The notes beneath the pieces were generated by a model. That model worked only from the letters and a program-made list of their open reading frames with translations, searched no databases and had not been told where the DNA came from. Shown piece after piece: positions 31,497 to 40,295 of a DNA stretch of 49,566 nt. Numbering within the stretch: the stretch's first letter is position 1; every line of letters begins with the position of its first letter. Location of the stretch: the NCBI GenBank assembly GCA_947589705.1, contig CANQCO010000003.1:1-49566 (forward strand), written 5' to 3'. This stretch comes from Candidatus Gastranaerophilales bacterium (GTDB lineage Bacteria > Cyanobacteriota > Vampirovibrionia > Gastranaerophilales > Gastranaerophilaceae). A program made the translations under genes and the position numbers.

Positions 31497-32156
31497 ATGG
31501 TAAAATATAAATCAAAACATGGCTATGAAGGTTTGTTAATAGTAATAGAAGGAACGGATGGCTCAGGTAAATCCACTCAAATTGACAGATTAAAAAGGTG
31601 GATAGAAGATCAGTCATACGGTGTTATGGTCAGTGAGTGGAAAACTTCTAAATTTATCGCTGATGCAATTAATGACGCTAAAGAAAGAAATTTATTAAAT
31701 GCAACGACATTCAGCCTTCTTTATGCGGCTGATTTCGCAGATAGGTTTGAAAATATTATTCTTCCTTCACTAAAAGCCGGTTTTGTTGTTATTTTAGACC
31801 GATATATTTATACGGCTTATGCTCGTGATGTAGTTAGAGGTCATGATATTTCTTGGGTTAAAAACCTTTATGAATATGCGCCTGAACCTGATATGGTTTT
31901 TTATTTGGATGTTCCGGTTGAAATTTTGTTAAAAAGAATTATCGGTACAACAGGGCTTGATTACTGGGAATCTGGCAGAGATATCGGCTTAAGCTCCGAC
32001 TTTTACAAAAGTTTTCAAATTTATCAAGGTAAGTGTCTTGATGAATATCAAAAAATGATTAAAAAATACGGATTTATCTCTTTAGACGGTACTTTATCCG
32101 AAAAAGAAATACATAAAAAAATAATTTCTCATGTAAAAGATATTCTTGAAATTTAA
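31497..32156 (+). CDS. thymidylate-kinase-like P-loop kinase (second of tandem pair)
   Basis: 219 aa, paralogue of the preceding protein. P-loop EGTDGSGKST (18-27), SEWKTSKFIADAINDAKERN, LLYAADFADRFE and VILDRYIYTAYARDVVRGHD line up with it throughout, and the same departures from Tmk are present. The ATG starts on the base after the upstream stop, without its own ribosome site, so translation is coupled. That arrangement would give equal amounts of the two proteins and suits a heterodimer, since Tmk-fold kinases are dimers. This is inference. Confidence 0.82.
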   Translation: MVKYKSKHGYEGLLIVIEGTDGSGKSTQIDRLKRWIEDQSYGVMVSEWKTSKFIADAINDAKERNLLNATTFSLLYAADFADRFENIILPSLKAGFVVILDRYIYTAYARDVVRGHDISWVKNLYEYAPEPDMVFYLDVPVEILLKRIIGTTGLDYWESGRDIGLSSDFYKSFQIYQGKCLDEYQKMIKKYGFISLDGTLSEKEIHKKIISHVKDILEI

Positions 32157-32194
32157 ACTTTGAACAAAACTCAAAAATACATTATAATAACTGT

Positions 32195-32533
32195 ATGAAA
32201 AAGTTAAATAATTCTAATTTTGTTTTGATTAAAGATATAATTAATGATTTAAACATTAATTATAATGCCGATGCCGGACAAAAAAAAGAGGAATTATATA
32301 ATAAATGGAAAGATATAATAGGAGAAAAGATTGCTGAGTATTCGCAATTAACTGATGTATTGTCAAATGGTACGGCTGTTATTCAATGCAGTGATTCTTT
32401 TGTTGCTAATGAATTGTATTTTGAAAAAGAAAAAATACTTCATTTATTGGTAAAAGAATCTGAAAAAACGGGTATTATTATAAAAGATATAAAATTTGAT
32501 TATAAAAAATGGAAAGAACGGATTTATGAATAG
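32195..32533 (+). CDS. DciA-like (DUF721) protein
   Basis: 112 aa. The core ELYNKWKDIIGEKIAEYSQL, NGTAVIQCSDSFVANELYF and EKILHLL match the KH-like domain of DciA/DUF721. Family knowledge: DciA is the replicative helicase loader in bacteria that lack DnaC/DnaI, including most cyanobacteria and their relatives. Its last 8 bp overlap the start of the pilin-like gene, an odd partner for a replication factor. Confidence 0.75.
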   Translation: MKKLNNSNFVLIKDIINDLNINYNADAGQKKEELYNKWKDIIGEKIAEYSQLTDVLSNGTAVIQCSDSFVANELYFEKEKILHLLVKESEKTGIIIKDIKFDYKKWKERIYE

Positions 32534-34661
32534 AAAATTAAAAGGTTTTTCTCTTGCCGAGTTATTAATTTCGTTATTGATAATAAGTATAGTTCTGTCA
32601 GCTGCTATACCGACGTTAACTAAGAAATCATCAGGTTCGGAGCAGATATGGCGCTGGGGAACGGATAACAGCAGTGCTTATTTTGGTATAGGTGCACAAC
32701 AAGCTGCAATTATTGGTAATGATGTTATTCCTGAAATTAAAGATTCATTTAAAGCTTTAGATGGTAATAGTGATAATATTAAGTTTACTAATTCCGGAGA
32801 TAAACTTGTTCTTTTAAAACAATCTCCGAGCTCAAGTGAAAAATCTCATTTAATGAATTCGCATATTTCTTTTTATACTTTAACTGATAATTCTGCCAGC
32901 AAAACAAATGATTATACTTATGCCGGAAGATTATCTTTGGATAGACATAATATAGCTTTAGGTATAGGGTCTTTGCAAAGTCTTGATCCGACTGATGATT
33001 CATTTTTAGGTAATAATACTGCATTAGGTCATTTTACATTATTTAGGAATCAAAAAGGTACTTATAATACGGCTATCGGTGAATATTCACTTGCTAATAA
33101 TAAATATGCAAAACATAATACGGCTATTGGTTATAATGCCGGATTAGCTTTGGACAAAGCTTCGACTTCAGAAGACACTAATACTAATGCGGCAATGAAT
33201 ACTGTTATTGGTTCTACTGCACTTCAAACAAGTGAAAAAGGTAGAGCTAATACAGCTATTGGTTATGCTTCTTTGTATTCTCATACTAATGGAACAGGCT
33301 CTACTGCTATTGGAGCTATGTCACTTTATAATGCTTATGGTACAGGTAATACTGCTTTAGGTGCTAATTCTTGCAGAGATTTTACATCCGGAAGTTATAA
33401 TATGTGTATAGGTCTTGATGCAGGTAATTTATTTGGCGAAAATGCCGGTGTTACTACTGATTTTAGGTCACAAAATAAAATTACTGAAACTTCCGGGAAT
33501 TTATTGTTTATTGGTTCAATGCCAAATGATGGCAGTGCAAAATCTAATTATAAAATTACACCTGTTCCTTTAATATTTGGTAGAATGCAATTAGATAATG
33601 GTTTAGATAAATATTTAGGAGTTAATGTTCGTAAATTTGCTGTAAATTCGTTTAATGGTGCAAAAAATATACTAGAAGTTGATGCTTCTGCCGGAGCTGA
33701 TGGTTATACTTTGGGTAATGAATTTACAGGTACTTTATCATTAACAACCCTTCAGAATGCCGGCGGTGCTAAAAGTATTTTTAATGTTAAAAGTCTTAGT
33801 TCTGATAAAGATCAGAAAGTTTACTTAAATGCTAATAATGAAAGCAATAATTATGTACCTTTAGCTTTAAATAATGGTGCATTAAGTGTATCATACAATC
33901 CTGATTCCGGCAGTTATAATACTAATATATCATCCGGAGCTAAAAATATAGATTTATTTAATAATAGAATTTATTTTGCAGGAACTAATGCTGCCAGAAA
34001 AGCGAGAATAGACTTTCAAGCGGACGGTACTCTTATTTTTGCTTCTGCTAAAACTGATGCAATGACAGCAAGTACTTCTCTCACGATTAGCGGACCCAAT
34101 GATAGTTTTACTTTTAATGTTGCGGGAGTTAATCGTTTTCAAATTACAGGCAGCACTGTACTTGTTTCTAACCCTCTTAATATGCAGGGGTATGATATTA
34201 GTATGACAGGTCTTCCTTATAGTAAGCCTACATTAAAACAAGACTTGGTTGCTATGAGAAATGATATTATTGCGGCAAAAAGTGATATCAGAGCAAAAAA
34301 TATTATTGGTGATAATAAATACGGCTTAGATGTTATAAAATCACTGGATGTAAAAAATTATACATATAAAGATGATAAAACAAAGACAAAACATGTCGGA
34401 GTTATAGCTCAGCAGCTGCAAAAGGTTTATCCTGATGCTGTATTAAAAGGTGATGACGGGTATTTAAGGGTAAAAAGAGAAGAATTATTCTTTGCTCTCT
34501 TGAATGCCGTTAAAGAGTTATTTAATCAGTTACAGGATTTAACAGCAAAGGTTGTTGGTCTTGATAAGAGAATTAATACTCTTGAACAAGAAAATGCAAT
34601 GCTTAAAAAGCAAAATGCTGAGTTTGAAAAACGTCTTGAGCGGCTTGAAAAGAAAATGTAA
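32526..34661 (+). CDS. type IV pilin-like protein fused to a trimeric-fibre body and S74 peptidase chaperone
   Basis: 711 aa from the ATG at 32526, chosen because it places the prepilin leader at the N-terminus: MNRKLKG then FSLAELLISLLI with Glu at +5 and a hydrophobic helix. The middle is a long Asn/Gly/Thr-rich beta region with head-repeat-like units (NTAIGEYSL, NTAIGYNAG, NTVIGSTAL, NTAIGYASL, STAIGAMSL, NTALGANS). From residue 586, SDIRAKN starts a peptidase-S74 intramolecular chaperone (Ser586 and Lys591 are the expected dyad), with HVGVIAQQLQKVYPDAV after it and a C-terminal coiled coil. The final 126 residues would be cut off. It overlaps DciA by 8 bp. Confidence 0.88.
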   Translation: MNRKLKGFSLAELLISLLIISIVLSAAIPTLTKKSSGSEQIWRWGTDNSSAYFGIGAQQAAIIGNDVIPEIKDSFKALDGNSDNIKFTNSGDKLVLLKQSPSSSEKSHLMNSHISFYTLTDNSASKTNDYTYAGRLSLDRHNIALGIGSLQSLDPTDDSFLGNNTALGHFTLFRNQKGTYNTAIGEYSLANNKYAKHNTAIGYNAGLALDKASTSEDTNTNAAMNTVIGSTALQTSEKGRANTAIGYASLYSHTNGTGSTAIGAMSLYNAYGTGNTALGANSCRDFTSGSYNMCIGLDAGNLFGENAGVTTDFRSQNKITETSGNLLFIGSMPNDGSAKSNYKITPVPLIFGRMQLDNGLDKYLGVNVRKFAVNSFNGAKNILEVDASAGADGYTLGNEFTGTLSLTTLQNAGGAKSIFNVKSLSSDKDQKVYLNANNESNNYVPLALNNGALSVSYNPDSGSYNTNISSGAKNIDLFNNRIYFAGTNAARKARIDFQADGTLIFASAKTDAMTASTSLTISGPNDSFTFNVAGVNRFQITGSTVLVSNPLNMQGYDISMTGLPYSKPTLKQDLVAMRNDIIAAKSDIRAKNIIGDNKYGLDVIKSLDVKNYTYKDDKTKTKHVGVIAQQLQKVYPDAVLKGDDGYLRVKREELFFALLNAVKELFNQLQDLTAKVVGLDKRINTLEQENAMLKKQNAEFEKRLERLEKKM

Positions 34662-34668
34662 TTTTAAG

Positions 34669-34695
34669 AAACAGCCTTTATAGGCTGTTTTTTTT
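34669..34695 (+). terminator. rho-independent terminator
   Basis: AAACAGCCT (34669-34677), loop TTAT, AGGCTGTTT (34682-34690), then TTTTT. It lies 8 bp after the pilin-like gene. The next ATG (34720) comes only 24 bp later. Confidence 0.9.
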
Positions 34696-34719
34696 ATTCT
34701 TATATAGTATTATTTATTT

Positions 34720-34965
34720 ATGCGATTAGATAAATTTTTAAAAGTATCAAGACTTATTAAACGAAGAACCGTTGCCAATAAAGTTTCAGAGCAAGGTCGA
34801 ATTTATGTTAACGGTATTATTGCTAAACCTGCAAAACAGCTTAAACAAGGTGACATAATTTCTATTGTTCAGGCTGATAGTGTTGTTAAAGTGAAAATTA
34901 TTAAGCTTCCTTTGAATAATGTTTCTGTTCAAGAGGCTTCAAGTTTGTATGAAGTTATTGAGTAG
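34720..34965 (+). CDS. rqcP: S4-domain RNA-binding protein, RqcP-like
   Basis: 81 aa, a bare S4 domain: MRLDKFLKVSRLIKRRTVAN, then GRIYVNGIIAKPAKQLKQGD, then ISIVQADSVVKVKII. This is the RqcP (YabO) pattern. That protein works with RqcH in ribosome-associated quality control on stalled large subunits, and the HslR/Hsp15 family is the alternative. No Shine-Dalgarno precedes the ATG. TATAGT lies 13 nt upstream, right after a terminator, so a nearly leaderless mRNA is possible. Confidence 0.85.
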   Translation: MRLDKFLKVSRLIKRRTVANKVSEQGRIYVNGIIAKPAKQLKQGDIISIVQADSVVKVKIIKLPLNNVSVQEASSLYEVIE

Positions 34966-34992
34966 TTTTTATATTTTTTATTATTTTTTTAA

Positions 34993-35146
34993 CTATTTTT
35001 ATAATTAAAAATTCAGTCTTAGAGTTCCGTATAGATAACATCTAATTTCGGCTTGAGCAGGCTAAAGAGAGCCTGCTTCGCTGCTGCCTCAATAAGATGT
35101 TTAACTATACTCCACAATAGACTTTAATTTTGAATTATAAAAATAG
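34993..35146. repeat. 154-bp imperfect palindrome
   Basis: Arms of about 52 bp (34993-35043 and 35095-35146) pair over most of their length: both begin CTATTTTTATAATT and end AACATCT when read inward. A 51-bp centre holds a perfect GCAGGCT/AGCCTGC hairpin (35057-35063, 35070-35076) with loop AAAGAG. It lies between the RqcP-like gene and the convergent ABC exporter and has no ORF. It could be a miniature inverted-repeat element, a structured RNA or an extended bidirectional terminator. Confidence 0.65.
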
Positions 35147-35183
35147 TAAATAGAAATAGTAAACAGTAATATAAAATAGAAAA

Positions 35184-37007
35184 TTATTCCTCTGTTTCTT
35201 CATCAAGTTTGATTCTTGATAATTTTACTATTTCTTCAAAATCGCTGTGTTTTTCACTAAGTTCTTTAAAAGTGCCTATATCAACTATTTCACCGTCTTT
35301 AAGATAAATAATCCTATCACAGCTTACAAGTGTTGATAATCTGTGAGCTATTGCAATTATCGTTTTATTACCTTTTATATTATTAATAATTTCAGTCAGT
35401 TTATTTTCTATTTTTACGTCAAGATTAGAAGTAGCTTCATCTAAGATAATAATTTCAGGTTCTCTATATAATGCTCTTGCAATACCTATTCTTTGTTTTT
35501 GACCTATTGAAATACCTGTACCATCTTGTTTTAATTCAATATCAATACCGTTTTCTGTCTGTTTAAGCTGGTCATAAAGCTGAGCTGTTTTTAAAGCTTC
35601 TTCTACTTTTTCTTTGTCAATATCTTTTCTTTCGACGCCCCAGGCTACATTTAAATATATGTCACCTTCAACTGTGCATATCTTTTGAGGTACATAGCCT
35701 ACTATGTTTCTAAATTCTCTTTTGTTTTCATTTGTTAGAAGTGTATTATCAATAAATATTTCACCTTCATAATTTAATAAACCCAAAAGGCAATCAATTA
35801 AAGTACTTTTTCCCGCACCTGATAGTCCAACTATTCCTATAAATTCACCTTTTTGTATTTCAAAATTGATATTTTTCAATACTTCGGTTGATTTATTGTA
35901 TGAATAATTCATATTTTTAACCGTGATTTTATTTTGAAACGGCATTTTAATATTACTGTCTGGATTTATAGGATATTCATACTGCTTATATTCATTATAG
36001 TTATCAAATAATATTTCAATATTTTTAGAATATATATTTATATAATTAAGGTATGTTTGATTTTTATAAATTTGAGGTACTACACGGTAAATAGCAATAG
36101 CAACAACACCCATATTTATTAATATACTTGTCGGATCTTCACCATATTTGGTTAAGATACCCATACACAAAATTATCATTGTAAATATAAATATTATTTC
36201 TATAATATACTGCGGTATTAAGGGAAGTAGATTTATTTTTTCATTAAACGGTATAATTTTTTCGGAAATATTTTTATAAAAATCATAAAAATATTTCTGA
36301 CATCCGTTAATTTTTATATCTTTAATACAGCTTAAACTGTTTATAACAGATGTATAAGGACCTTGCGTTAATTTATATTTTTTATCCGCAAGCTTTAATC
36401 CCCAATTCTTAAAAACTCCGCTCTGTATTGTTCCTGCTAATGAGAAAAATATTATAGCTATTAGGGTAAAGGCAGGTAATATAAACATTAATATTGAAAA
36501 TACAAGTATTATTACCATTGAATTTGAAATGAAATTAATAATGTTAAAAATATAAAATTTCATTACATTGTCAATATTATCGGTAATTGATTTTATGATG
36601 TTAGAATCACCGCGTTTTAAATCAGCTTCATAAGGAGAATAAAGAAAAAATTTCATTAACTGTTCTTTAATGTCAAGCGCCCATTCTCCCATTATTTTAT
36701 TCTGCCAGTACTGAATACAAATGCTGTATATATTTTTTATGATAATTATACTTGCAATCAATAAACCGATAGCCAGAATCATTCCGTTTACTTCATGGAT
36801 ATGAAGACGTTGTTGAAGATAAATGGCAACAGGATTATTTACAACACGTCCGGGATTTACCATTATCATTATAAACGGAAATACAAGTACAACTGTTAAA
36901 AATTCCAATAAACTTGTCATAAATGCCATAAAGAACATATATAACAGTTTTAATTTATATCCCTTGCCAAAATAACCTAAAAACTTATAAAACTGACTGA
37001 AAAACAT
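35184..37007 (-). CDS. ABC exporter, full half-transporter (PglK-like)
   Basis: 607 aa: six transmembrane helices in the first 320 residues, then a nucleotide-binding domain. Walker A GLSGAGKST, Q-loop YVPQKICTV, signature ISIGQKQRIGIARAL, Walker B IIILDEATSNLD and H-loop AIAHRLSTL are all intact. The N-terminal FLTVVLVFPFIMIMVNP resembles PglK/WlaB-type flippases for lipid-linked oligosaccharides, so a glycolipid or polysaccharide substrate is likely. MsbA-type lipid or peptide export is the alternative. It is monocistronic or cotranscribed with the HEAT-like gene 39 bp upstream. Confidence 0.9.
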   Translation of the reverse strand: MFFSQFYKFLGYFGKGYKLKLLYMFFMAFMTSLLEFLTVVLVFPFIMIMVNPGRVVNNPVAIYLQQRLHIHEVNGMILAIGLLIASIIIIKNIYSICIQYWQNKIMGEWALDIKEQLMKFFLYSPYEADLKRGDSNIIKSITDNIDNVMKFYIFNIINFISNSMVIILVFSILMFILPAFTLIAIIFFSLAGTIQSGVFKNWGLKLADKKYKLTQGPYTSVINSLSCIKDIKINGCQKYFYDFYKNISEKIIPFNEKINLLPLIPQYIIEIIFIFTMIILCMGILTKYGEDPTSILINMGVVAIAIYRVVPQIYKNQTYLNYINIYSKNIEILFDNYNEYKQYEYPINPDSNIKMPFQNKITVKNMNYSYNKSTEVLKNINFEIQKGEFIGIVGLSGAGKSTLIDCLLGLLNYEGEIFIDNTLLTNENKREFRNIVGYVPQKICTVEGDIYLNVAWGVERKDIDKEKVEEALKTAQLYDQLKQTENGIDIELKQDGTGISIGQKQRIGIARALYREPEIIILDEATSNLDVKIENKLTEIINNIKGNKTIIAIAHRLSTLVSCDRIIYLKDGEIVDIGTFKELSEKHSDFEEIVKLSRIKLDEETEE

Positions 37008-37046
37008 ATAATTCCCTTTTTTTTTTGATTATAGCATGACAAGATT

Positions 37047-37760
37047 TTATTTAAAGTATTTACTTACATATATATTCTCATCATTTTTCAGTATATTTAT
37101 TTCTTCTTGAAATTGTTCTGACGAATCAAGATTATATATTAATTTTGCTGTTTTTTCTCTTATTGTATAATCATTTGAATTTGATGTCTTTTTTATTATA
37201 TTCATTAATTCATTTGTTAGTTTAATTTTATTATCAAGTGAAATTAAAGCTTCAAGATTCCAATAGAGGTTAAAATTTTTCTTGTTTGCTATATATGAAT
37301 GTGATTTGGTTATATCTTTTAATTCATCAAGTGTTTGATTAATTTGCGAGATAATGTTAAAGATAAGATATTCATAATTATTGATATATTTAAGGGTTTG
37401 GATTATATTTCTTGAAACGGAAGGATTAATATCTGTTATTGCTTTTGTTATTATATTTATTATTTCTTTTGTTTGAAAAAAAACTTGAAAGTTGTCATTA
37501 GAAATCAAATCTAAAATTTTAAATGAACATACCTCCCTGATTGGACCTGATTTACCCGTAAGATTTTTAACTAAGATATCAGCTTCTTCTTGGTTTTTAA
37601 CAGATTTAAGTTCAATAATACAAAGCTGTTTTTTTATATCGTTATTTAGATAAAGTTCGTTAATTATATCTTCGTGGCTAAAATCAATGCAGCATAGTTT
37701 AACAGCTTCATTTAATGTTTTTATATTATTTTCATAAATTATTTCAGAATAATTCTCCAT
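37047..37760 (-). CDS. HEAT-repeat-like protein of unknown function
   Basis: 237 aa, all helical, with HEAT-like units such as GPIREVCSFKILDLISND, INPSVSRNIIQTLKYINN and YTIREKTAKLIYNLDSSEQF. No signal peptide or catalytic motif. The first 40 residues contain a CC pair (VKLCCIDFSHEDI). Probably a scaffolding or binding protein. It lies 39 bp upstream of the ABC exporter on the same strand and is divergent from the ybaB-recR group. Confidence 0.7.
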   Translation of the reverse strand: MENYSEIIYENNIKTLNEAVKLCCIDFSHEDIINELYLNNDIKKQLCIIELKSVKNQEEADILVKNLTGKSGPIREVCSFKILDLISNDNFQVFFQTKEIINIITKAITDINPSVSRNIIQTLKYINNYEYLIFNIISQINQTLDELKDITKSHSYIANKKNFNLYWNLEALISLDNKIKLTNELMNIIKKTSNSNDYTIREKTAKLIYNLDSSEQFQEEINILKNDENIYVSKYFK

Positions 37761-37818
37761 AAAAATAAATATAGCATAATTGGAGGTTAAAAATGAACTA
37801 AAGAGGAAGTAAAGTAGT

Positions 37819-37824
37819 TATAAT
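37819..37824 (+). promoter_or_regulatory. -10 element before the 54-codon gene
   Basis: TATAAT, 36 bp before the ATG at 37860, in the 100-bp gap between divergent genes. No convincing -35 hexamer is visible, so the call is tentative. Transcription from here would cover the 54-codon gene, ybaB and recR. Confidence 0.35.
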
Positions 37825-37859
37825 AAATGAAACGGCATTAAAGTGAGAGGCTTGGAAAA

Positions 37860-38024
37860 ATGAACGAAATAGTTAATTTTGTTAAAGAAATACTAATGTT
37901 AGATACAAATGAAAAAACTCCGATAGGATTGTGCCGATTTGAATGTTCTCAAGAATCCGCACCTAAACCTGTTAAAAGAAAACATAATTCTGAGTTAAGA
38001 TTATCGGAATTAATGGACAAATAG
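37860..38024 (+). CDS. small protein, 54 aa, unknown function
   Basis: ATG at 37860 with GAGAGG 10 nt upstream, stop TAG at 38022-38024. The product begins MNEIVNFVKEILMLDTNEKT, has two Cys (GLCRFECSQ) and a basic, helix-forming tail (KRKHNSELRLSELMDK). Good ribosome site, sensible composition and position at the head of ybaB-recR argue for a real gene. I recognise no family. Confidence 0.6.
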   Translation: MNEIVNFVKEILMLDTNEKTPIGLCRFECSQESAPKPVKRKHNSELRLSELMDK

Positions 38025-38107
38025 ACTGATGAAAAATGAAATGCTTGAACATTATTATTTGTTGGAATATAATAAAACTCGATGTATAGGAGATATGGAG
38101 TTATAAA

Positions 38108-38443
38108 ATGAATTTAGCAAATATGATGAAACAGGCACAACAAGTGCAAAAGAGACTGCAAGATGCTCAAAGTGAACTTGCAAATACTGAAATTACTGCT
38201 GAATCAGGTAATGGGGCTGTTAAGGTTTCTCTTGACGGACATGGTAAATTTAAATCAATAAAACTTACAAAACAGGCTTTAAATTCTGAAACCCCTGACA
38301 GCGTTGATGATGAAACCGTAGAAATGCTTGAAGATTTAATTACAACGGCTATGAAGCAAGCAACAGCTGATGCGGCAAAAAAAATGCAGGATAAAATGAA
38401 AGGTATTGTACCTGCCGGTATTAATATTCCCGGATTATTCTAA
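38108..38443 (+). CDS. YbaB/EbfC nucleoid-associated protein
   Basis: 111 aa. A dimeric tweezer-shaped DNA-binding protein widely found next to recR. Family features: NLANMMKQAQQVQKRLQDAQ at the N-terminus, ITAESGNGAVKVSLDGHGK in the centre and VEMLEDLITTAMKQA in the last helix. It has a strong AGGAG 13-17 nt before the ATG plus GGAG nearer. Its stop shares a base with the recR start. Confidence 0.95.
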   Translation: MNLANMMKQAQQVQKRLQDAQSELANTEITAESGNGAVKVSLDGHGKFKSIKLTKQALNSETPDSVDDETVEMLEDLITTAMKQATADAAKKMQDKMKGIVPAGINIPGLF

Positions 38444-39042
38444 TGGAATATACAAAACCTCTAGCACAATTAATAGAATTTTTTCAAAAGTTTCCCGGAG
38501 TTGGTCCAAAATCAGCTCAGAGAATGGCTTTTCATTTGTTAAAAATGCCTTTGGGTGAAGTGAAAAGATTCTCTGATGTTCTTGTTGAAGCTAAAGAAAA
38601 TATTCACTATTGTAGTGTATGCTTTAATATGTCAGCTTCTAATCCTTGTGAAATATGTTCTGATTCCAGAAGAGATAAATCTGTTATTTGTGTTGTCGCT
38701 GAAACAAAAGACTTGATTGCTATTGAAAAAACACGTGAATATAAAGGGTTATATCATGTGCTTCAAGGTACGCTCTCACCTTTAGACGGTATAGGGGTTG
38801 AAGATTTAAGAATTAAAGAACTATTAACAAGAGTTGCCGATGAGGAGGTTAAGGAAATTATTCTTGCGCTTTCTCCTTCTGTTGAAGGCGAAGCTACAAG
38901 TATGTATTTGACCAAGCTTTTAAAACCGTTTAATATTAAAATATCAAGAATTGCTTTTGGTATTCCAATCGGCTCTGATTTAGAATTTGCCGATGAAATT
39001 ACTCTTGCTAAAGCAATCGAAGGAAGAAGAATTATAGACTAG
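38443..39042 (+). CDS. recR: recombination protein RecR
   Basis: 199 aa, standard length. A ring-forming DNA-binding partner of RecO/RecF in gap repair. The helix-hairpin-helix is FPGVGPKSAQRMAFHLL, the zinc finger CSVCFNMSASNPCEIC, and the Toprim domain runs VICVVAETKDLIAIEKT through ALSPSVEGEATSMYL. It starts on the last base of ybaB and is followed 12 bp later by a small gene. Confidence 0.98.
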   Translation: MEYTKPLAQLIEFFQKFPGVGPKSAQRMAFHLLKMPLGEVKRFSDVLVEAKENIHYCSVCFNMSASNPCEICSDSRRDKSVICVVAETKDLIAIEKTREYKGLYHVLQGTLSPLDGIGVEDLRIKELLTRVADEEVKEIILALSPSVEGEATSMYLTKLLKPFNIKISRIAFGIPIGSDLEFADEITLAKAIEGRRIID

Positions 39043-39054
39043 GAGATTTTTATT

Positions 39055-39231
39055 ATGACTCAAATTACTATCAGATCGGATAGAAATACTGATTATAATT
39101 TCACTTATAAAGGTGAAGATGTTACACTTCAAGCAGGCAGCGTTATTAGTATTGCTAATGGGCTTCAAGACGTTGTTCTTCCTACTTGCAAAATGAAAAT
39201 AGCTAATAATCTTATTGTTATTAAAGAATAA
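39055..39231 (+). CDS. small protein, 58 aa, unknown function
   Basis: ATG at 39055 with AGGAG 9 nt upstream (directly after the recR stop), stop TAA at 39229-39231. The product begins MTQITIRSDRNTDYNFTYKG and looks all-beta (alternating hydrophobic residues, VTLQAGSVISIAN, NNLIVIKE). Ribosome site and composition support a real gene at the end of the ybaB-recR operon. Family not recognised. It may be a small beta-barrel such as an RNA- or DNA-binding fold, but that is inference. Confidence 0.65.
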   Translation: MTQITIRSDRNTDYNFTYKGEDVTLQAGSVISIANGLQDVVLPTCKMKIANNLIVIKE

Positions 39232-39239
39232 TATATTAA

Positions 39240-40295
39240 TTAAATTCTAAAAAGTGTTACAGGGTCAAAAAACAATATATTATTAGAATTAATTTTAAGT
39301 GTAATATCTTTTTCTATTTTCATAGAAGGTGGCATAACAGCACAGATATTATTTCCGTTAGCCTGAGTATAAACTATTTGTTCGCTTCCGAGCATTTCCG
39401 AGATATCAACTTTTGCATTAAATTCAAAGTTGGCATTAATTTCATTAAGGTTTTCGGAACGAATACCCAATAAAACAGTTTTTTTGCCTGATAACTTTCT
39501 TTGTTGTTCTTCATTTAAAGTGAAAGAAGAGTTATTAACCGTAATTTTGTTGTCAATAATATCGGATTTAATAAAGTTCATGGCAGGTGAACCTAAAAAA
39601 CCGCCTACAAAAGTATTTATAGGATTATTATAAATATTGTGAGCGGTGTCGGTTTGCTGGATAATTCCTTTATCTATGACTGCAATTCTGTCACCCATTG
39701 TAAGTGCTTCTGTTTGGTCGTGAGTTACATATATAAAAGTGGTTTTAAGTCTTTCATGGAGTTTTTTAATTTCAGACCTCATTTGAACTCTCAATTTGGC
39801 ATCAAGATTAGATAAGGGTTCATCCATAAGAAAAACTTTAGGGTTTCTGACTATTGCTCTGCCGAGTGCTACTCTCTGTCTTTGCCCGCCCGATAATTGT
39901 TTTGGCTTTCTGTTTAAATATTCGGTTAAATCAAGTGATTCTGCTGCTTCTCTTACTTTTACGTCTATTTCTTTTTTATTCATTTTACGCATTTTTAAAG
40001 GAAATGCCATATTTTCATAAACGCTCATGTGCGGATACAGTGCATAATTTTGAAAAACAAATGCAATATCTCTATCTTTAGGATGTACATTATTAACGCA
40101 TTTACCGTCAATAAGTATCTCTCCCTCCGTTATATCTTCAAGTCCGGCTATCATTCTCAAAATAGTAGATTTCCCGCAGCCTGATGAACCTACTAAAACT
40201 AAAAACTCTTTATCTTCTATAGTTAAGTTGACATTATTAATAATTTTTTTCTTATCGTATATTTTTACTATATTTTTAAGTTCAACTTTAGACAT
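39240..40295 (-). CDS. ABC transporter ATP-binding protein, UgpC/MalK type
   Basis: 351 aa. Walker [11 protein letters not shown]-loop [20 protein letters not shown], signature [15 protein letters not shown], Walker [13 protein letters not shown] and H-loop VTHDQTEAL are intact. A C-terminal TOBE/OB regulatory domain follows ([21 protein letters not shown]). This class energises uptake of sugars or glycerol-phosphate, and one ATPase often serves several permeases. No permease or binding protein is adjacent. Its start overlaps the histidine-kinase-like gene by 8 bp. Confidence 0.93.
   Translation of the reverse strand: MSKVELKNIVKIYDKKKIINNVNLTIEDKEFLVLVGSSGCGKSTILRMIAGLEDITEGEILIDGKCVNNVHPKDRDIAFVFQNYALYPHMSVYENMAFPLKMRKMNKKEIDVKVREAAESLDLTEYLNRKPKQLSGGQRQRVALGRAIVRNPKVFLMDEPLSNLDAKLRVQMRSEIKKLHERLKTTFIYVTHDQTEALTMGDRIAVIDKGIIQQTDTAHNIYNNPINTFVGGFLGSPAMNFIKSDIIDNKITVNNSSFTLNEEQQRKLSGKKTVLLGIRSENLNEINANFEFNAKVDISEMLGSEQIVYTQANGNNICAVMPPSMKIEKDITLKINSNNILFFDPVTLFRI

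Noticed and set aside
37793-37801. Strong ribosome site followed by ATG AAC TAA, and a 4-codon frame at 37827
   Set aside because: It looks like a minimal upstream ORF pair, but the only -10 candidate (37819-37824) lies downstream of the first one, so it is probably not transcribed with the operon.
38029-38106. 25-codon frame ending one base before the ybaB start
   Set aside because: It has no ribosome site, and its 3' half overlaps the ybaB ribosome binding region. Coupling is possible but unsupported.
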